From Adiantum capillus-veneris (taxonomy: Eukaryota; Streptophyta; Polypodiopsida; Polypodiales; Pteridaceae), in NCBI GenBank assembly GCA_014529385.2, contig CM043958.1, positions 151,120,293 through 151,184,292 of the forward strand: a stretch of DNA of 64,000 nucleotides, given 5' to 3'. Positions within the stretch are counted from its first letter, which is position 1, and each line of letters opens with the position of its first letter. Shown one piece after another: positions 50,488 through 62,407 of the stretch. The position numbers and the translations under genes were made by a program. The notes under the pieces are model-generated. The model saw only the letters and a program-made list of their open reading frames with translations. It did no database searches and was not told the origin of the DNA.

Positions 50488-51959
50488 TGTCACCAACGTG
50501 TGACTACTATCTATCCTTTTTGTTGATTTCTTTCTTATTATCTATTTACTTTCACTTTTTGGAAACACCCCTCGGGAAATAACTGCCCTGCATTGCATAG
50601 CTAGTGTGGAACTGTCCAGAGGGAGTCCAGGCCTGAGGGCAAGAGAGCACTAAGGTTGGACAAAGACTATGGTTAGCCAAAGTGGGGTCATTGACTAGCC
50701 AAAGTGGAATCCTTTGCTACAGAGGCTACATTTCAGTTCTGGATGTGGCCGCAGTGTACAAAGAGGGTCGGATGACCTAGAAAGATACAATGGCAGCATC
50801 TCCTAAAATTTAGGGAACTGCTATTTTGGGACCTGAAAATGTGTTGACGTCATTACCTCCGGAATGACAAAGGGAACATTTTCTTACTCTGTCGTGAAGT
50901 CAACTGGCAGCTGGTTGGGAGATTTTTAGGAGGCAACCCCGAAACGGGAAAATGCTTGTAAATGTGCCAAGTGGCACCTTCTGGTGCACTTGCCTCATGC
51001 AACAAGAGTTGGCGCTGAATTTAGGAGGGGGAGAGCCTCATTTTCAGTTTTGTCACAGGTTAAGAGCTATGGAGTGCTTGCTTTTCCTCTTATGCACAGT
51101 GCGGTGCCAGGAGTGATGCCCTGCACGCTACGCACTGCCCTCTCTCTCCCCTTTGGCAGTATGTTATGCCCCTCTAGTGGGCTCTTCATTTTACCAATGT
51201 ACAGTTGTGTGGGTTCATGCGCGATTGCCGAGGCAAGAGCCTCTTGCACAGGTACTGGATTAGCTAGCGGCTAATCCCCCGCAGGTACAGGTGAATTCGG
51301 AGAGGTTTCACGCCAGAAATCTCGTCCGATTCAAAGGGCAAGTAGCCCTACAGGTGCGGGAGCTCGAGGACTTGCTACGGATGCGACCGGCACGCGAAAC
51401 GGAGCCCAAAACAGTAAATTACAGCCTGCTGCGTATTTTTGCAGGTTTAGGGTTTTGGCCTTAAACGGACCCTAATACCCCCCGGAGGTTCGGGGACGCA
51501 AGGGGACCGCTGTACCGGCGATCTGGCGCATTTTCAGGGCTGAAAACAGAGAATTCAGCGTGCTGCAGATTCTCGCCAGGTTTTGCAAAGTGCCCGTATG
51601 CGTCGGGAAAGTCGGCCAATGCGTTGGAATACTGACTGTGAAGGGTTCTAGTACAGTTATGCTGTCGAAATCAAGCCAGAACAGTCAAAATTCAGCCAAG
51701 GTTGTGCGGGGCAGCTTGGAAAGAACCACAGCGTATATTCCCTCTTTTAAACAATAAAGAAATACCGAAAGGGGCGCCTAAGTTAGGGGCCAATCTGGTG
51801 TCGGTCTTCTTATACAGGTGCATTCTAGCATCTGTATCCCATTCGCCTCTCTTGTGTCACTATAGCGCAGGTATAATAGACGACTAATAATGGGTGAAAG
51901 CTAAATCAAGGTTTAAAGTAAAGTCTACCGCCCTTTTTGGATTGAACAGGCCGGTTACA
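50488..51959 (+). repeat. B3 3' LTR
   Basis: 1472 bp, TGTCACCAACG to GGCCGGTTACA. It carries the same polyadenylation signal (about 51752) as the 5' LTR and is followed by the ATCTC duplication and LINE L3. Confidence 0.94.
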
Positions 51960-52564
51960 ATCTCCCCAGCACAGTCTCTCGGTCGATCAGTATGCCTCTG
52001 GTGTAAAGCGACGAGCTCTGTTGTGGTAGTAACTCCTTTGGGTGTCCAGTGGCAGCTCTAAAGAAGTCTGTGATCTGTCTCTGAGACTGCCTAGTCTCTC
52101 CTCTCATCAGGCTCTCTCTGTGTCTGCGTAGCTCGAGCAAAAACAAACCCAGGCATCTCTGATCCTCGTACCGCTTGACTCTACAGAATGGTCCAAAGCC
52201 CTCCTTGTACAAGCAATGGAAGCGGCCTCGTATCTCGTAGTAGACGGGGTAGTGGCATGTGTAGTGCAACTGCGTCTCAGGCTTGATGTCACACAGGGGG
52301 CATGTCCTGGCCTCTGCTGGTACTCCACTGTATCTCCCAGTCTCGATCCGCAGCTGGTGTGAAGATGTGCGTATCTGGCCAACAGCACATCGTATCCCAT
52401 GAGACAGGTAGTGTCCATGTATTTGGGCCTCGTCACAAAACCATCCTCCGGAAGCTGGAGGAGATGCTCTCTGAAGAAAGCCATCTTCGTGCCTAGCTCC
52501 TGTACTGGCTGTATCCATGTCCTCTTGGTGTCTAGCTGAGTCAAGTCCTAGCGAGTGAGCCTGG
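51960..52564 (-). pseudogene. LINE L3 ORF2 C-terminal segment
   Basis: Minus-strand fragment with KTSHQLRIETGRYSGVPAEA-like sequence, the knuckle CPLCDIKPETQLHYTCHYPV (last Cys changed to Tyr) and RGRFHCLYKEGFGPF. It corresponds to L2 38470-39080 and lies between the B3 and solo-LTR insertions. Confidence 0.85.
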
Positions 52565-54413
52565 TGGAACCGGCCTGTTAACTTCAAAAAGGGCGGTCGA
52601 CTTTACTTCAAACCTTGATTTAGCTTTCACCCTTTATTAGCCGTCTATGCTACCTGTGCTATAATGACACGAGAGGGGAATGGGATACAGATGCTAGAAT
52701 GCATCCGTATGCGAGTCATACACTAGATTGGCCCCTAAATAGGCGTCCCTTTCGGTAGTTCTTTATTCTTTTACAGTTAAGAGGAAGTACAAAGAGTGAT
52801 TATAGCACTAAACCTGTATCCCGCAGTTCTTAACCTGTATCCCGCAGTTTCTATCCTGTTTGGAGGAATTGGGGCAGCATAACGGCGCAGAACCCTGCCC
52901 AAAACAGTCTGCAAGTAGGGAATCCTAAGGAGACCACTGTCCTTTTCCCGATTCCACCTTTAATTGACCAAAACAGAGTATAACCAACCTCTGTAATTTC
53001 TGGTTATTGACTGGTTTTTCTTTGTTTTTAGCTCCCTGTAGCCCCTGCATTGTTCCCTACACCTTGGACTAGTTGCCCCTTGAATCTGGAAGGATTTAGG
53101 GCATCGAAACAGCCCCAAACCTGCAAAAATCAGAGTTCCGGGATCCTAATCTGTATCCAGCAATACAACACCTGTTTTGGCTAAATTTTGGCAGCACAAC
53201 GGCTCCAAAATTGACGCCAAACAATTCCCAACACTGGAATTTGATTCAATTGACAAAAACCCTCTGATTGCAACTCAAAAAGAGCAATTACAGCTCGCTG
53301 GAATTTCTGGTTTTTCACTTGTTTTGAGCCCCAACACTTCCCAGAAGTGTTCTCTGACAATTGGGCACTGTTCCCAATGCATCTAGCATCCATACGGCTG
53401 TAAAACAGTAAATTTCAGACCGCTGTATTTTCTGGTTAGGACCTGTTTTTGACCTAATTTCAACTCTCAACCATCCCTGCACTGTTCCCAATGCCTTGGA
53501 CTACGTGCCCCTTGATTCTGGCATGATTCCGAGCACAAAACAGCCCAAATCAGCAATAAAACAGTGCTGATTTTTGTGTGTTTACTTGAGAGGTTAGCAC
53601 CCTCTCATTTCCCTGCTTTGGAGTAGCAGTTAGCTACTCCTGTTCCTGTTCAGGGAGGCTCTTGCCTCGGCAATAGAGCATCAAACCACAAGACTGTACA
53701 TGGTCAATGTGATGAGCCCACTAGTGGGGCATAACCATAAAGAATAGGGGAGAGAGAGAGCAGTGAGAGGTGTGCAGGTCATGACATCCTGCACCTCATT
53801 GTACATAGAGGGTAAGCCGCACTCCATTGAGGCTCTCCCACCTGTGACAACACTCAAAAACGAGCTCACAGCTGAAAATCACGTTTTTGCCTTCTCTCTA
53901 AGTAGTAAACTGGCCTCAGAGTGCCAAGTGTCACTCATTTGTGCATTTTTCCGCTTTAGACCCTCGGGTCTAAAAATATCTCACCTGCAGCCTCTGTTGA
54001 CTTGGCCACAGAGTAACAAAATGATCCCCATGTCAAACTGCACATAATGACGCGAAGACATTTTGCCGTCCAAAAATAGTAGTCCCTAAAATTTAGGAGT
54101 TTCTGCCATTACATTCTTCTAGGTCATTTGACCCTCTTTGTACACTGCAGCCACACCCAGAACTAAGATGTAGCCTATGTAGCAAAGGATTCCGCTTTGG
54201 CTGGCCAATGACCCCACTTTCGCTAACGATAGTCCTTGTCCAACCTTAGTGCTCTTTAGCCCTCAGGCGTGAACTCTCTCTGAACAGTTTCACACTGGCT
54301 ATGCAATGCAGGGCAGTTAGATTTCCAGAGGGGTGTTTCCAAAAGGTAAAACAAACGAAATTCCCCAAAGAAAGAGAAATAAACAAAAATGGAATTGCCA
54401 CTGGCTGGTGACA
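52565..54413 (-). repeat. Solo LTR of family B
   Basis: An 1849-bp LTR with no internal region. On the minus strand it begins TGTCACCAGCC and ends GGCCGGTTCCA, like B3. It is flanked by the perfect 5-bp duplication CCTGG (52560-52564 and 54414-54418), the signature of LTR-LTR recombination after insertion. It is about 380 bp longer than the B3 LTRs because of internal repeated segments (CCTGTATCCCGCAGTT twice near 52815-52850; repeated GGCAGCA-AACGGC and CAGTAAATTTC motifs). Confidence 0.92.
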
Positions 54414-56361
54414 CCTGGTGATCTTGGACTGTGTAAGAGTCAGAGAGGGCGCATACAGTGAGTACTGGAAAGGAGGCAATCTGTCTATGCTGAACCCATG
54501 CGCCTGAAACCATGACGTCATCTCCCCATACCAGCATGCTGTATCTCCCTGCATGGCTAACTGTCGAGAGGACTCAAGTGCAAGGCGTGCATATCTGTCT
54601 CTGGGAAGTTCCCACATGCGGTGTATGAAGGAGACAGATCTGGTGAGCGCCTCAACCACCAGTGGGTGGCAGCTAGCTCTGCTCGTATAACAGCACGTGG
54701 TACTGAAGCCGTGGCCCTAATGAGCCGCGAGATCATAGAGACCAGAGGATTCTCCATGTCCCCCCATCCATCACTGCGGCCTGTCCTCCCGTGATGGTCC
54801 AATGAAGACCCCAAATCTCAGCTCCATAAAGCAATACAGAAGCCACCAAAGTGTCAAAGAGCCAGAGCTTCGTCCGAGGCTCCTGAAACTGAACCTGTGA
54901 ACACATCCTTTCCAATTTACCCAATGCTGCATGGGCTCTGGTCAATCTAGTCTCTACTGCTCTCCTCAATGAAAATGCTGGCCCACTAAAAACCACTCCA
55001 AGGTAAGTGTAAGCATCTGTATACTGCACCTTCTCCTGGCCGTATGTGAAGGCGGGCGCTGACCTCCTGATGCACTGTGGGGTGGTATTAAATACCATGA
55101 CCTTGGTTTTACCAAGGTTGACGGACAAACCACTTTCTTGGGCAAACCTATGCAAAGCATCCAAGTGACGTTGCATCCCCTCCGGAGAGTCAAAGATCAA
55201 AACAATATCATCAGCATATAATAATAGTGGAAATTATGTCCCTTCCAGCTGTGCACCTCTATCACCATCTCTCTCAATGTAGTCAAAAACCTCATCTACA
55301 TACATACCAAATAGAGTAGGAGAGAGGGCAGCCCTGCTTCACCCCAATAGTGGAGTAAACCGGTGTGGATAGACCCTCTGGGGTGCGTACATGCCCCACT
55401 TGTGACCTGTATAATGCCATGACCCCCCAAATGAGCTCTGTGGGTACTCCCATTTGTTGTAATCTGCGCATCAATCTAGCTTTGGGCACTGTGTGAAATG
55501 CTTTGCGGAAATCCACAAAGCTGCAATAGATCCGTCTCCCACGCGATCTGCCCTCCTCAATGATGCTCTCAGTGTCAAGATATGGTCAAAACCCCTCCTG
55601 AAACCTGCCTGCCCGGATGCGCGTATCCCCTCCCTCTCTGCCCATCTACTCAGCTGTTGCTCAAGAATAGATGCGTACAACTGTGCCAATGTGTGTCCAA
55701 TCATGATAGTGCGATAGTTCCCAGGCTCCATAGGGTCTCCCGACCTGAAGATAGGGACAATAGTAGATAGGCTCCAAGTATCAGGCAAGCCCTCACACAT
55801 GGCACGGTTAAACATAACTGCTAGAAGCTCTGCTATTCCACATCGTGTGATAGTCTGGACAGGCCCGTCTCTACAACATCTAGCTCTCTCAGCATCTCTG
55901 CAGTATCATAAAACACTGTCTGGTGATGGGCAGTCCTAGCATTGAAGTCCCCTAGAATGATAATGTCACCATCTCTGGAGAACTCCCATATGTCATCATC
56001 CAAAATAGAAAAAAGGGGACTGTCCTCTGGGTGATGCATAGACTGATGTACTCGGGGGAAAGTAGCAAATAGCAATGTAGAGATATCTGCCTATCTCTGC
56101 TTTCAATCTCACCCACATGTACCTAGCCTGCTCATCCCTACGGGCTATATGTATCAATGGCTGCAGATCCCCTCAAAATAACACTGCCACTCCCCCCGAG
56201 CCCCGTCCTCTGTGCTCTGAGCGTGTCTCCTGTCTGTAAGCTGTCTCCCATCTGTATCCACTGATGTGAGGCATGGATTGCCCAGGGGCCTGGTGTGTCT
56301 CAGAGTAAAAGATGCCGTGTCCAGTAAAGCTATCCTCAAAAGCACCCACATCAAGACGCAT
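54414..56361 (-). pseudogene. LINE L3 ORF2: endonuclease and RT fragments
   Basis: RT is recognisable from FNRAMCEGLPDTWSLSTIV (55815) through IGHTLAQLYASILEQQLS, GVKQGCPLS and a damaged catalytic segment near 55210, where YADD is followed by a broken frame. The thumb and connection region (AETRLTRAHAALGKLERMCS-like, 54900) and 54414-54659 follow. The endonuclease lies at 55836-56361 (RLDVGAFEDSF, SETHQAPGQSMPHISGY, DIIILGDFNART). The two halves meet at about 55835 with roughly 750 bp missing relative to L2. Many frameshifts. Confidence 0.85.
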
Positions 56362-56436
56362 CGATCCATTACAGTTCTAGGTAGCGACTTTAAGTGTGGT
56401 CCCATAAGTCTCGCACCGTCATGTTGAGCGTCGCTC

Positions 56437-57309
56437 CAGTATTACCACTCTTCCATCTCGATAAAAGGCAATCTTGCCTTTTCCCCTTGCCGCTCTAATC
56501 TCTGGCATTACTTCTTGCGTATGAGCGATCTACGAGAGGGTAAGATCATCCCCGAGAAAAATGTCCGTCTCTTCAAGAGTTGGCCTTTTCTTCAAGGACT
56601 TCTTTGCTTCCATGGAGGGAAAACGGAGGATGAGTGCCCTTTCTTTTGAGGTTTCCCCACCACTTCCATTTTTCTTTATGTTGCCCACTCTCCAGGCTCT
56701 TGTGTGCGTCGGCTCGTGAACCCCCATCAAGGCCATGAGTTCTTTTACCTGTTCGTCCACATTGCCTTTGTCTATAAGACCGCAAATTCTTACATGTAAA
56801 GCGCGCACACATCTTCTTTGCTCCTCCTCTAGTGTCTGATTAATGATAGTGGGTGTGGATGTGGACGTTATCTCCTTGCCTTTTCCTTTCTTGGCCACCT
56901 CGATCCATTTCTCGGCTTCATCCGCCTTCTGTTGAGTTTTGGTAAGAACATCCAGCCAAGAAGTTGTCATCTCTTTGTGTTGCTCTTGTCCGTCTTTGAT
57001 GGGCCGTACTTGCTCCTTGATCGTGTTGATTTCTTCGATTACTCAGGGTTGCAATTCGCCCTCTTCCAGTGTGTTGCTTGATCGTGCTTCGGCGAGATCT
57101 TTCTTGAGTGACGCAATCTCTTCATCCTGAGTCGTCACTCGGTCTTCCAGTGCATTTATCTTGCTTTCTTGGATCAGGACGCGTCCTTTGAGCATTTTTA
57201 TTGTGCCCAATAGATTGCGGTTCATCTTGGTAATACTCTCCGTCATTTCCTCTTTGCACTTTTGAATGGCATCCTCTAGGGGGTTGGCTTTATCACTCAA
57301 CTTCCTCAT
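56437..57309 (-). pseudogene. LINE L3 ORF1, interrupted
   Basis: Starts at 57309 (MRKLSDKANPLEDAIQKCKE). The coiled-coil half is open to a TGA at about 57042 (QP-stop where L2 reads QPSV). The RRM-like half continues ([19 protein letters not shown]) with a one-codon deletion and a frameshift near 56600. Closely related to L2 ORF1. Confidence 0.85.
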
Positions 57310-57361
57310 GCTTAATCGCCGTCCGGAAAAGAGCCACTAAGCGCACATATGCATCCACACT

Positions 57362-57596
57362 ATGCATACATTGTCTCCCGCATCAAGCATACATCTGCAT
57401 CAAGCATTCCTTTGCCGAAAAAATCTGCTATCTGGATTACTGAAGTCCTTTGGGTTTTTTAGTTTCTCGAAAAATTCTTGAAAATCCCTGCTGTCTGTCT
57501 GTAATTTAGTGAAAAATTTGAAAAATTATGTCTGTCTGGTCCTACAAATCCCTGTTGTTGCTGGAAAATTCAATTCAATTCAAAATTGTGTTTGCA
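57362..57596. other. L3 5' flank, no supported gene
   Basis: AT-rich sequence absent from L2 at the equivalent place. It could be LINE 5'UTR lost from L2 or unrelated flank. Confidence 0.4.
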
Positions 57597-57856
57597 GGGC
57601 AGGGGCGAGGGTGGGGGTGCTGGCTGTAGAAACTGCAGCTCGCAGCAGAGGGCAGCGGGCGTGGGCAAGTGGGGACACGCGAGAAGGAGGTATGGTTGGG
57701 GAGGGGCAGCGCGTGGGCGGGGCTATGCAGGTGGGGCAGCGCGAGAAGAGGGCAGCACATGGGCGGGGCTATGCAAGAGGGGCAGCGCAAGGTGCATGGG
57801 TGCGCGAGCAGAGGGCAGCCCGAGGGCGTGGCAGGTGGGGGGCCGGGGAGGGCAGC

Positions 57857-57860
<4 letters not shown>
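57597..57860. repeat. G-rich minisatellite upstream of LINE L3
   Basis: Imperfect tandem units built on GGGGCAGCGCG and GGGCGGGGCTATGCA (57707-57780), with further GGGCAGC units to 57860. A piece of it (GCAGCGGGCGTGG) also adjoins the 5' end of L2, suggesting it belongs to the LINE 5'UTR. Open frames here are repeat artefacts. Confidence 0.7.

Positions 57861-57932
<72 letters not shown>
57861..57932. repeat. (GA)n microsatellite
   Basis: About 35 GA units with a few interruptions, on the 5' side of the L3 minisatellite. About 180 bp of unassigned sequence (ending in a 21-C run and a CACA/GAGA tract) separates it from the L4 3' end. Confidence 0.9.
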
Positions 57933-57933
<1 letters not shown>

Positions 57934-58117
57934 CCACCTTCACTGTACAGACCACGTTGATGTTTACATAGCCTACACATTGTCACTGCTCTTTTGTACT
58001 TCCTTTGGGTGATAGGCCATTGAGCATCTCTTGAGGTCTCTTATCTTATGTACATAGAATACGATCCCTTTTCTTCCCCCCCCCCCCCCCCCCCCCAAAA
58101 CACAGACACACACAGAG

Positions 58118-60400
58118 AAATGAAATGAAATGATATATTAACGTCTTGAAAAGGCCAAAATGACCTATGAGACCAAGCTGTTACAAGTTACAACATATTG
58201 AATCTTATACCATGTCCGGAATCAAAGGAACTGAAACAAAAAATACAACTACTACAACCTGGGACTGTATGGATGTGCCAGCTAATATAAAAGGTGCCCA
58301 GTACAATGTGTAGTACAATGAGAGGAGGGGGGGGGGGGGGGGGGGGGGGGGATTTATCCTCATCTGCACTCTGGACATCAAGAAAGTATGGCTCGAATCC
58401 TCTGATGTAGTCTCCATCGATACTGTGTAGCTCCTCGCCTCAATCGCGGTCGTCTAGATCTCCCTAGCTCTAATGCTCAGTCTATGAGAATGCCAGTAGT
58501 GGTAGTATGAGTGCGGGTAGAGCTCTGCAATGGTGGTTGCTCCTCTGGATGTCCAATATCTAGTGTTAAGAAATGTGTAATCTGTCTCTAGGACTGTCTC
58601 TCTCCAGCTCTCCTCAGTAAAGTGTCTCTATCCTTGTGTAACGCAAGTAGATAGAGTCCAAGACATCTCTGATCCTCATAACTCATGACCCTAGATAGAG
58701 GTCCAAAATCCTCTCTGAATAGACAATGAAAACAGCCTCGTACCTCATAGTACACTGTGCAATGACATATGTAATGTAACTCTGTCTCTGGCTCTAGATG
58801 ACATAAGCGGCATATCCTGGTATCTGCTGGTATCCCTTTGAATTTGCCAGTCTCAATCTCGAGCTGACGTGAGGATGTGTGTATCTGGCCAATGACATAA
58901 CGCAAACCATGAGAAAGATGTGTGTCCATATAGCTAGGTCGAATCACAAACCATCCCCTGTGAGGTGGAGAAGATGCTCTCTATAGAAAGCCATCTTCGT
59001 GCCCACCTCTTGTACCGGCTCTATCCATGTCCTCCTCGTGTCCAGCTGGATCAGATCCTAACAAATGAGTCTAGTAATGTCCACCCGTGTCAGAGACATC
59101 AAGGGTGCCTTTAGAGAGTACTGAAAAGGAGGCAGCCTGTCCATGGTGAAACCATGTGTCTGAAACCATGATGTCATCTGTGCATACCAGCATGATGTAT
59201 CCCCTTGTAGAGCTAACTATCTGGAGGACTCTAGGGCCAACCTGGCATATCTATCTCTGGTAGTATCCCATAGGCTGTGAACAAAGGAGACCGATCTGGT
59301 CAGCGCCTCAATCTCCATAGGGCGGGCAGCTAACTCTGCTAGAAAGATATCATGTGGTACGGAGGCCTTGGCTCTAATCAGCCGAGAGATCATAGATACC
59401 AAGGGCCTCTCCATACATCTCCAACCATCCTGTCCTACAGAAGGTCCCCAAACCTGCACCCCACATAGCATAGTAGAGGCAACCAAATTATCAAAGAGCC
59501 ATAACTTTGTCCTAGGTTCCTGGAACTGAACCTACGAACACATCCTCTCCAATCCTCCCAAAGCCGCATAAGCTCTAGTCAGTCTAGTTTCTGCTGCTCT
59601 TCTGAAAGAAAATCTCGGCCCATTAAAGACTACCCCCAAGTAAGTGTATGCATCTGTATACTCCACAATCTCCTTGCCATATGTGAAAGTAGGTGCTAAT
59701 CTCTTGATCCATTGTGGTGTGGTGTTAAAACACCATAACCTTGGTTTTACCAAGGTTTACACACAATCCACTATCCTCTGCAAAACTGTGTAGTGCATTC
59801 AAAAGTCGCTGCATACCCTCTGGTGAGTCAGATATCAACACAATATCATCAGCATATAACAACAATGGGATCCACGTCCCTGCCAGCTTGGCACCTCTGT
59901 CACCCTCTCTGTCAATGTAATCAGACACCTCATCAACATACATACCAAATAGACTAGGAGACAATGGGCAGCCCTGTTTCATCCCAATAGTAGAGTGAAC
60001 TAAATCAGATACCCCTTCCGGAGTGCGTACATGTCCCATCACTGATCTCTACAAAGCCATAATCCCCCAAATCAACTCTATGGGCACCCCCATCTCTTGT
60101 AGTCTGTGCATCAATCGCGCTCTCGATACCATGTCAAATGCTCTGCGGAAATCCACAAAGCTACAATAAATCTGTCTCCCATGTGACCTGCCCTCCTCAA
60201 TGATGGCTCTGAGTGTCAGAATATGATCAAGAGTGGAGAAACCCCCCTTGAAACAGGCTTGACCCTTTGCTCGTACACCCTCACCCTCTGCCCAGCTACT
60301 CAAGTGCTGCTCAAGAATGGATGCATACAACCGTGCTAATGTGTGTCCAACCATAATAGTCCGGTAGTTCCTAGGCTCTGTAGGATCACTTGCCTTGAAG
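58118..60400 (-). mobile_element. LINE copy L4, 5' part lost
   Basis: 3' end AAATGAAATGAAATGATATATTAACG, as in the other copies; 3'UTR with a 25-G run (58327-58351); ORF2 C-terminus (knuckle CRLCHLEPETELHYICHCTV, 58588-58947); thumb; and RT from GVxQGCPLSP-like sequence (IGMKQGCPLSPSLFGMYVDE, 59725-60042) and catalytic LLLYADDIVLISDSPEG to IILAMFN-proximal NYR (60350). It ends abruptly at 60400, where L5 begins. Frameshifts throughout. Confidence 0.84.
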
Positions 60401-61418
60401 TGTCTCTATATCTGTGTAACTCAAGTAGATATAGCCCAAGACATCTCTGATCCTCATAACTCATGACCCTAGAGAAAGGACCGAAACCCTCTCTAAATAA
60501 GCAGTGGAAACGGCCCCATATTTCATAGTACACTGTGCATTGACATATGTAATGTAGCTCTGTCTCTGGCTCTAGCTGGCATAAGCGGCATATCTTGATG
60601 TCTACTGGTATTCCTCGGAATCTACCGGTCTCAATCTCTAACTGATGTGAGGATGTGCGTATTTGACCAATGGCACACCGCAAACCATGAGACGTATGTG
60701 TGTCCATGTAGCTGGGTTGAATCACAAACCCATCTCCCGTGAGGTGGAGAAGATGCTCTCTATAGAAATCCATCTTCGTGCCCAACTCCTGTGGCGGCTC
60801 TATCCATGTCCTCCTGGTATCCAGCTGGATCAGGTCCTGACGAATGAGTTTAGTAATCTCCACCCGTATCAGAGACATCGAGGGTGCCTGAAGAGAGTAC
60901 TGGAAAGGGGTTAGCCTGTCCATGGTGAAACCATGGGTCTGCAACCATGATGTCATTTGTGCATACCAGCATGAAGTGTCTCCCTGAAGAGCTAATTGTC
61001 TAGAAGACTCAAGGGCAGCATATGTGTTTCTAGTAGTATCCCACAAGCAGTGCACAAAGGAGACTGGTCTGGTAAGCGCCTCAATCGCCATAAGGAGGGG
61101 CAGCTAGCTCTGCTCGAATGATAGCGTGGGGTACGGAGGCTTTGGCTCTAATCAGTCGAGAGATCATAGATACCAAGGGCCTCTCCATACGTCTCCAACC
61201 ATCCTGGCCTACAAAACGTCCCCATGTCTGGACCCCATACAACATAGCTGAGGCTATTAAGGTATCAAAGAGCCATAACTTTGTCTGAGGTTCCTGGAAC
61301 TGAACCTGCGAACACATCCTCTCCAAGCCTCCCAAGGCCGCAAAAGCTCTAGTCATTCTAGTCTCTGCTGCTCTCCTCAAAGAAAACCTCGGCCTAGTGA
61401 AGACAACCCCAAGGTAAG
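60401..61418 (-). mobile_element. LINE copy L5, ORF2 C-terminal fragment
   Basis: A second copy of the ORF2 C-terminal half, same orientation, directly fused to L4. It contains CRLCQLEPETELHYICQCTV and HTSHGLRCAIGQIRTSSHQL, and ends in the RT thumb (FSLRRAAETRMTRAFAALGG) at 61418. Its 3'UTR and the 5' part of L4 are both missing, as if a deletion joined two tandem LINEs. Confidence 0.82.
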
Positions 61419-62407
61419 TTGCTCTCGCTACCAAGATTCTTCAACTGGTTTTCACATGGATGCAGTTTCCAAGCCTTCTACACTGTCTCCCAAAAGTTCC
61501 CTCTCCAACTATGGTCAGCAAGTGGACTACTCGCTATATTGGATGAAAGCTCCTTGCCAACTCTAGTGTAGTGCTTTGTGATCCACCTTGTGCCATCCTA
61601 CTTTAGTTTCTTGGTGATGTCAGCTGCCTCGTCACCCTCATCTTCGTCACCAATTGCTCTCTCCCTTTTGCTCCTCCATTACCTCTAGCTGTCAGATTTT
61701 ACCAGGTGGCGGGCATTTGCCCAACGCCGAGCTTCTTATAGTTGGTCATTTTTATCTTCATTGCTGGTGGCTTTTGGTGGCTCTAGTTCTTGGTCGGCGG
61801 TTGTTGAATGGGCTTTTGGTCGAAGTGCCTATTTCTTAGAGGCTACTGTCATCCTCTCTCCACTTAGCTTGCCAGAGACTACTGCCATCCTCTCTCCACT
61901 CAGCTTGCCAAGGTACTTTTTACCCTCTTTAGGAGAGGTTTTTTACCCTGGCCTTTTGTCTTTTACCGTTCGCCCATGCTCCTAGTCGTATCTCACTTTC
62001 CACTTTTTTGTTTCATGCCTATGGGCTCGCTTTGTTAGTAGAGGTGTACTTGCCCTCAGAATAGGCACCATTTGGTTGTTCTTTTGGAATTACGCCCAAC
62101 AAGCTGAGGCCACAGGCGGAGGCAGTTCTAGCGGCACCCAGACGGGATGTTGCCATTACACCGATCATTGGCATTTTTTGACGTTCGTACTCCGTTCTTG
62201 CAAACTTGTTCGTCGAAAAAAATTCGCCCAAATCTTCATTCTTTTCTTCAGTTCCTGTCTCGGGTTTTCAACTTTTCTTTGCGTTCCCATTGAGAGGTGT
62301 CATCTCTGTCAGATTCTCCACGAGAACCCATGTGTAATCTGGGATTCTTTGTGGCTTTATGCCCTGTACGACAGAGTGATGAAGACGGGAGCGCGCCCGA
62401 TGCGCGA
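61419..62407. other. No supported gene; one 36-bp tandem duplication
   Basis: Non-coding by eye. A 36-bp unit (AGAGGCTACTGTCATCCTC...) is repeated once, at 61838-61873 and 61874-61909, with about four differences. Short open frames have no recognisable product. Confidence 0.5.

Larger units (their letters stand above)
43291..51959 (+). mobile_element. Complete Ty3/gypsy family B element B3
   Basis: An 8669-bp plus-strand element with LTRs at 43291-44744 and 50488-51959, both running TG to CA. The 5-bp target duplication ATCTC is perfect (43286-43290 and 51960-51964). Gag, protease, RT, RNase H, integrase and chromodomain are present in order, with a few stops, one fold-back lesion and one frameshift. 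The LTRs differ only lightly by eye, suggesting a fairly recent insertion. Confidence 0.95.
42931..57361 (-). mobile_element. LINE copy L3, split by element B3 and a solo LTR
   Basis: One LINE copy whose pieces are colinear with L2: 42931-43290 (3' end), 51960-52564, 54414-55835, 55836-57361 (5' end). B3 and a solo LTR account for two of the breaks, each with a perfect 5-bp duplication. A deletion of roughly 750 bp relative to L2 at about 55835 removed the end of the endonuclease and the start of RT. Confidence 0.88.

Noticed and set aside
57509-58012. Open frames rich in Gly, Ala and Arg
   Set aside because: They arise from the G-rich minisatellite and the GA repeat; every frame is open for compositional reasons.
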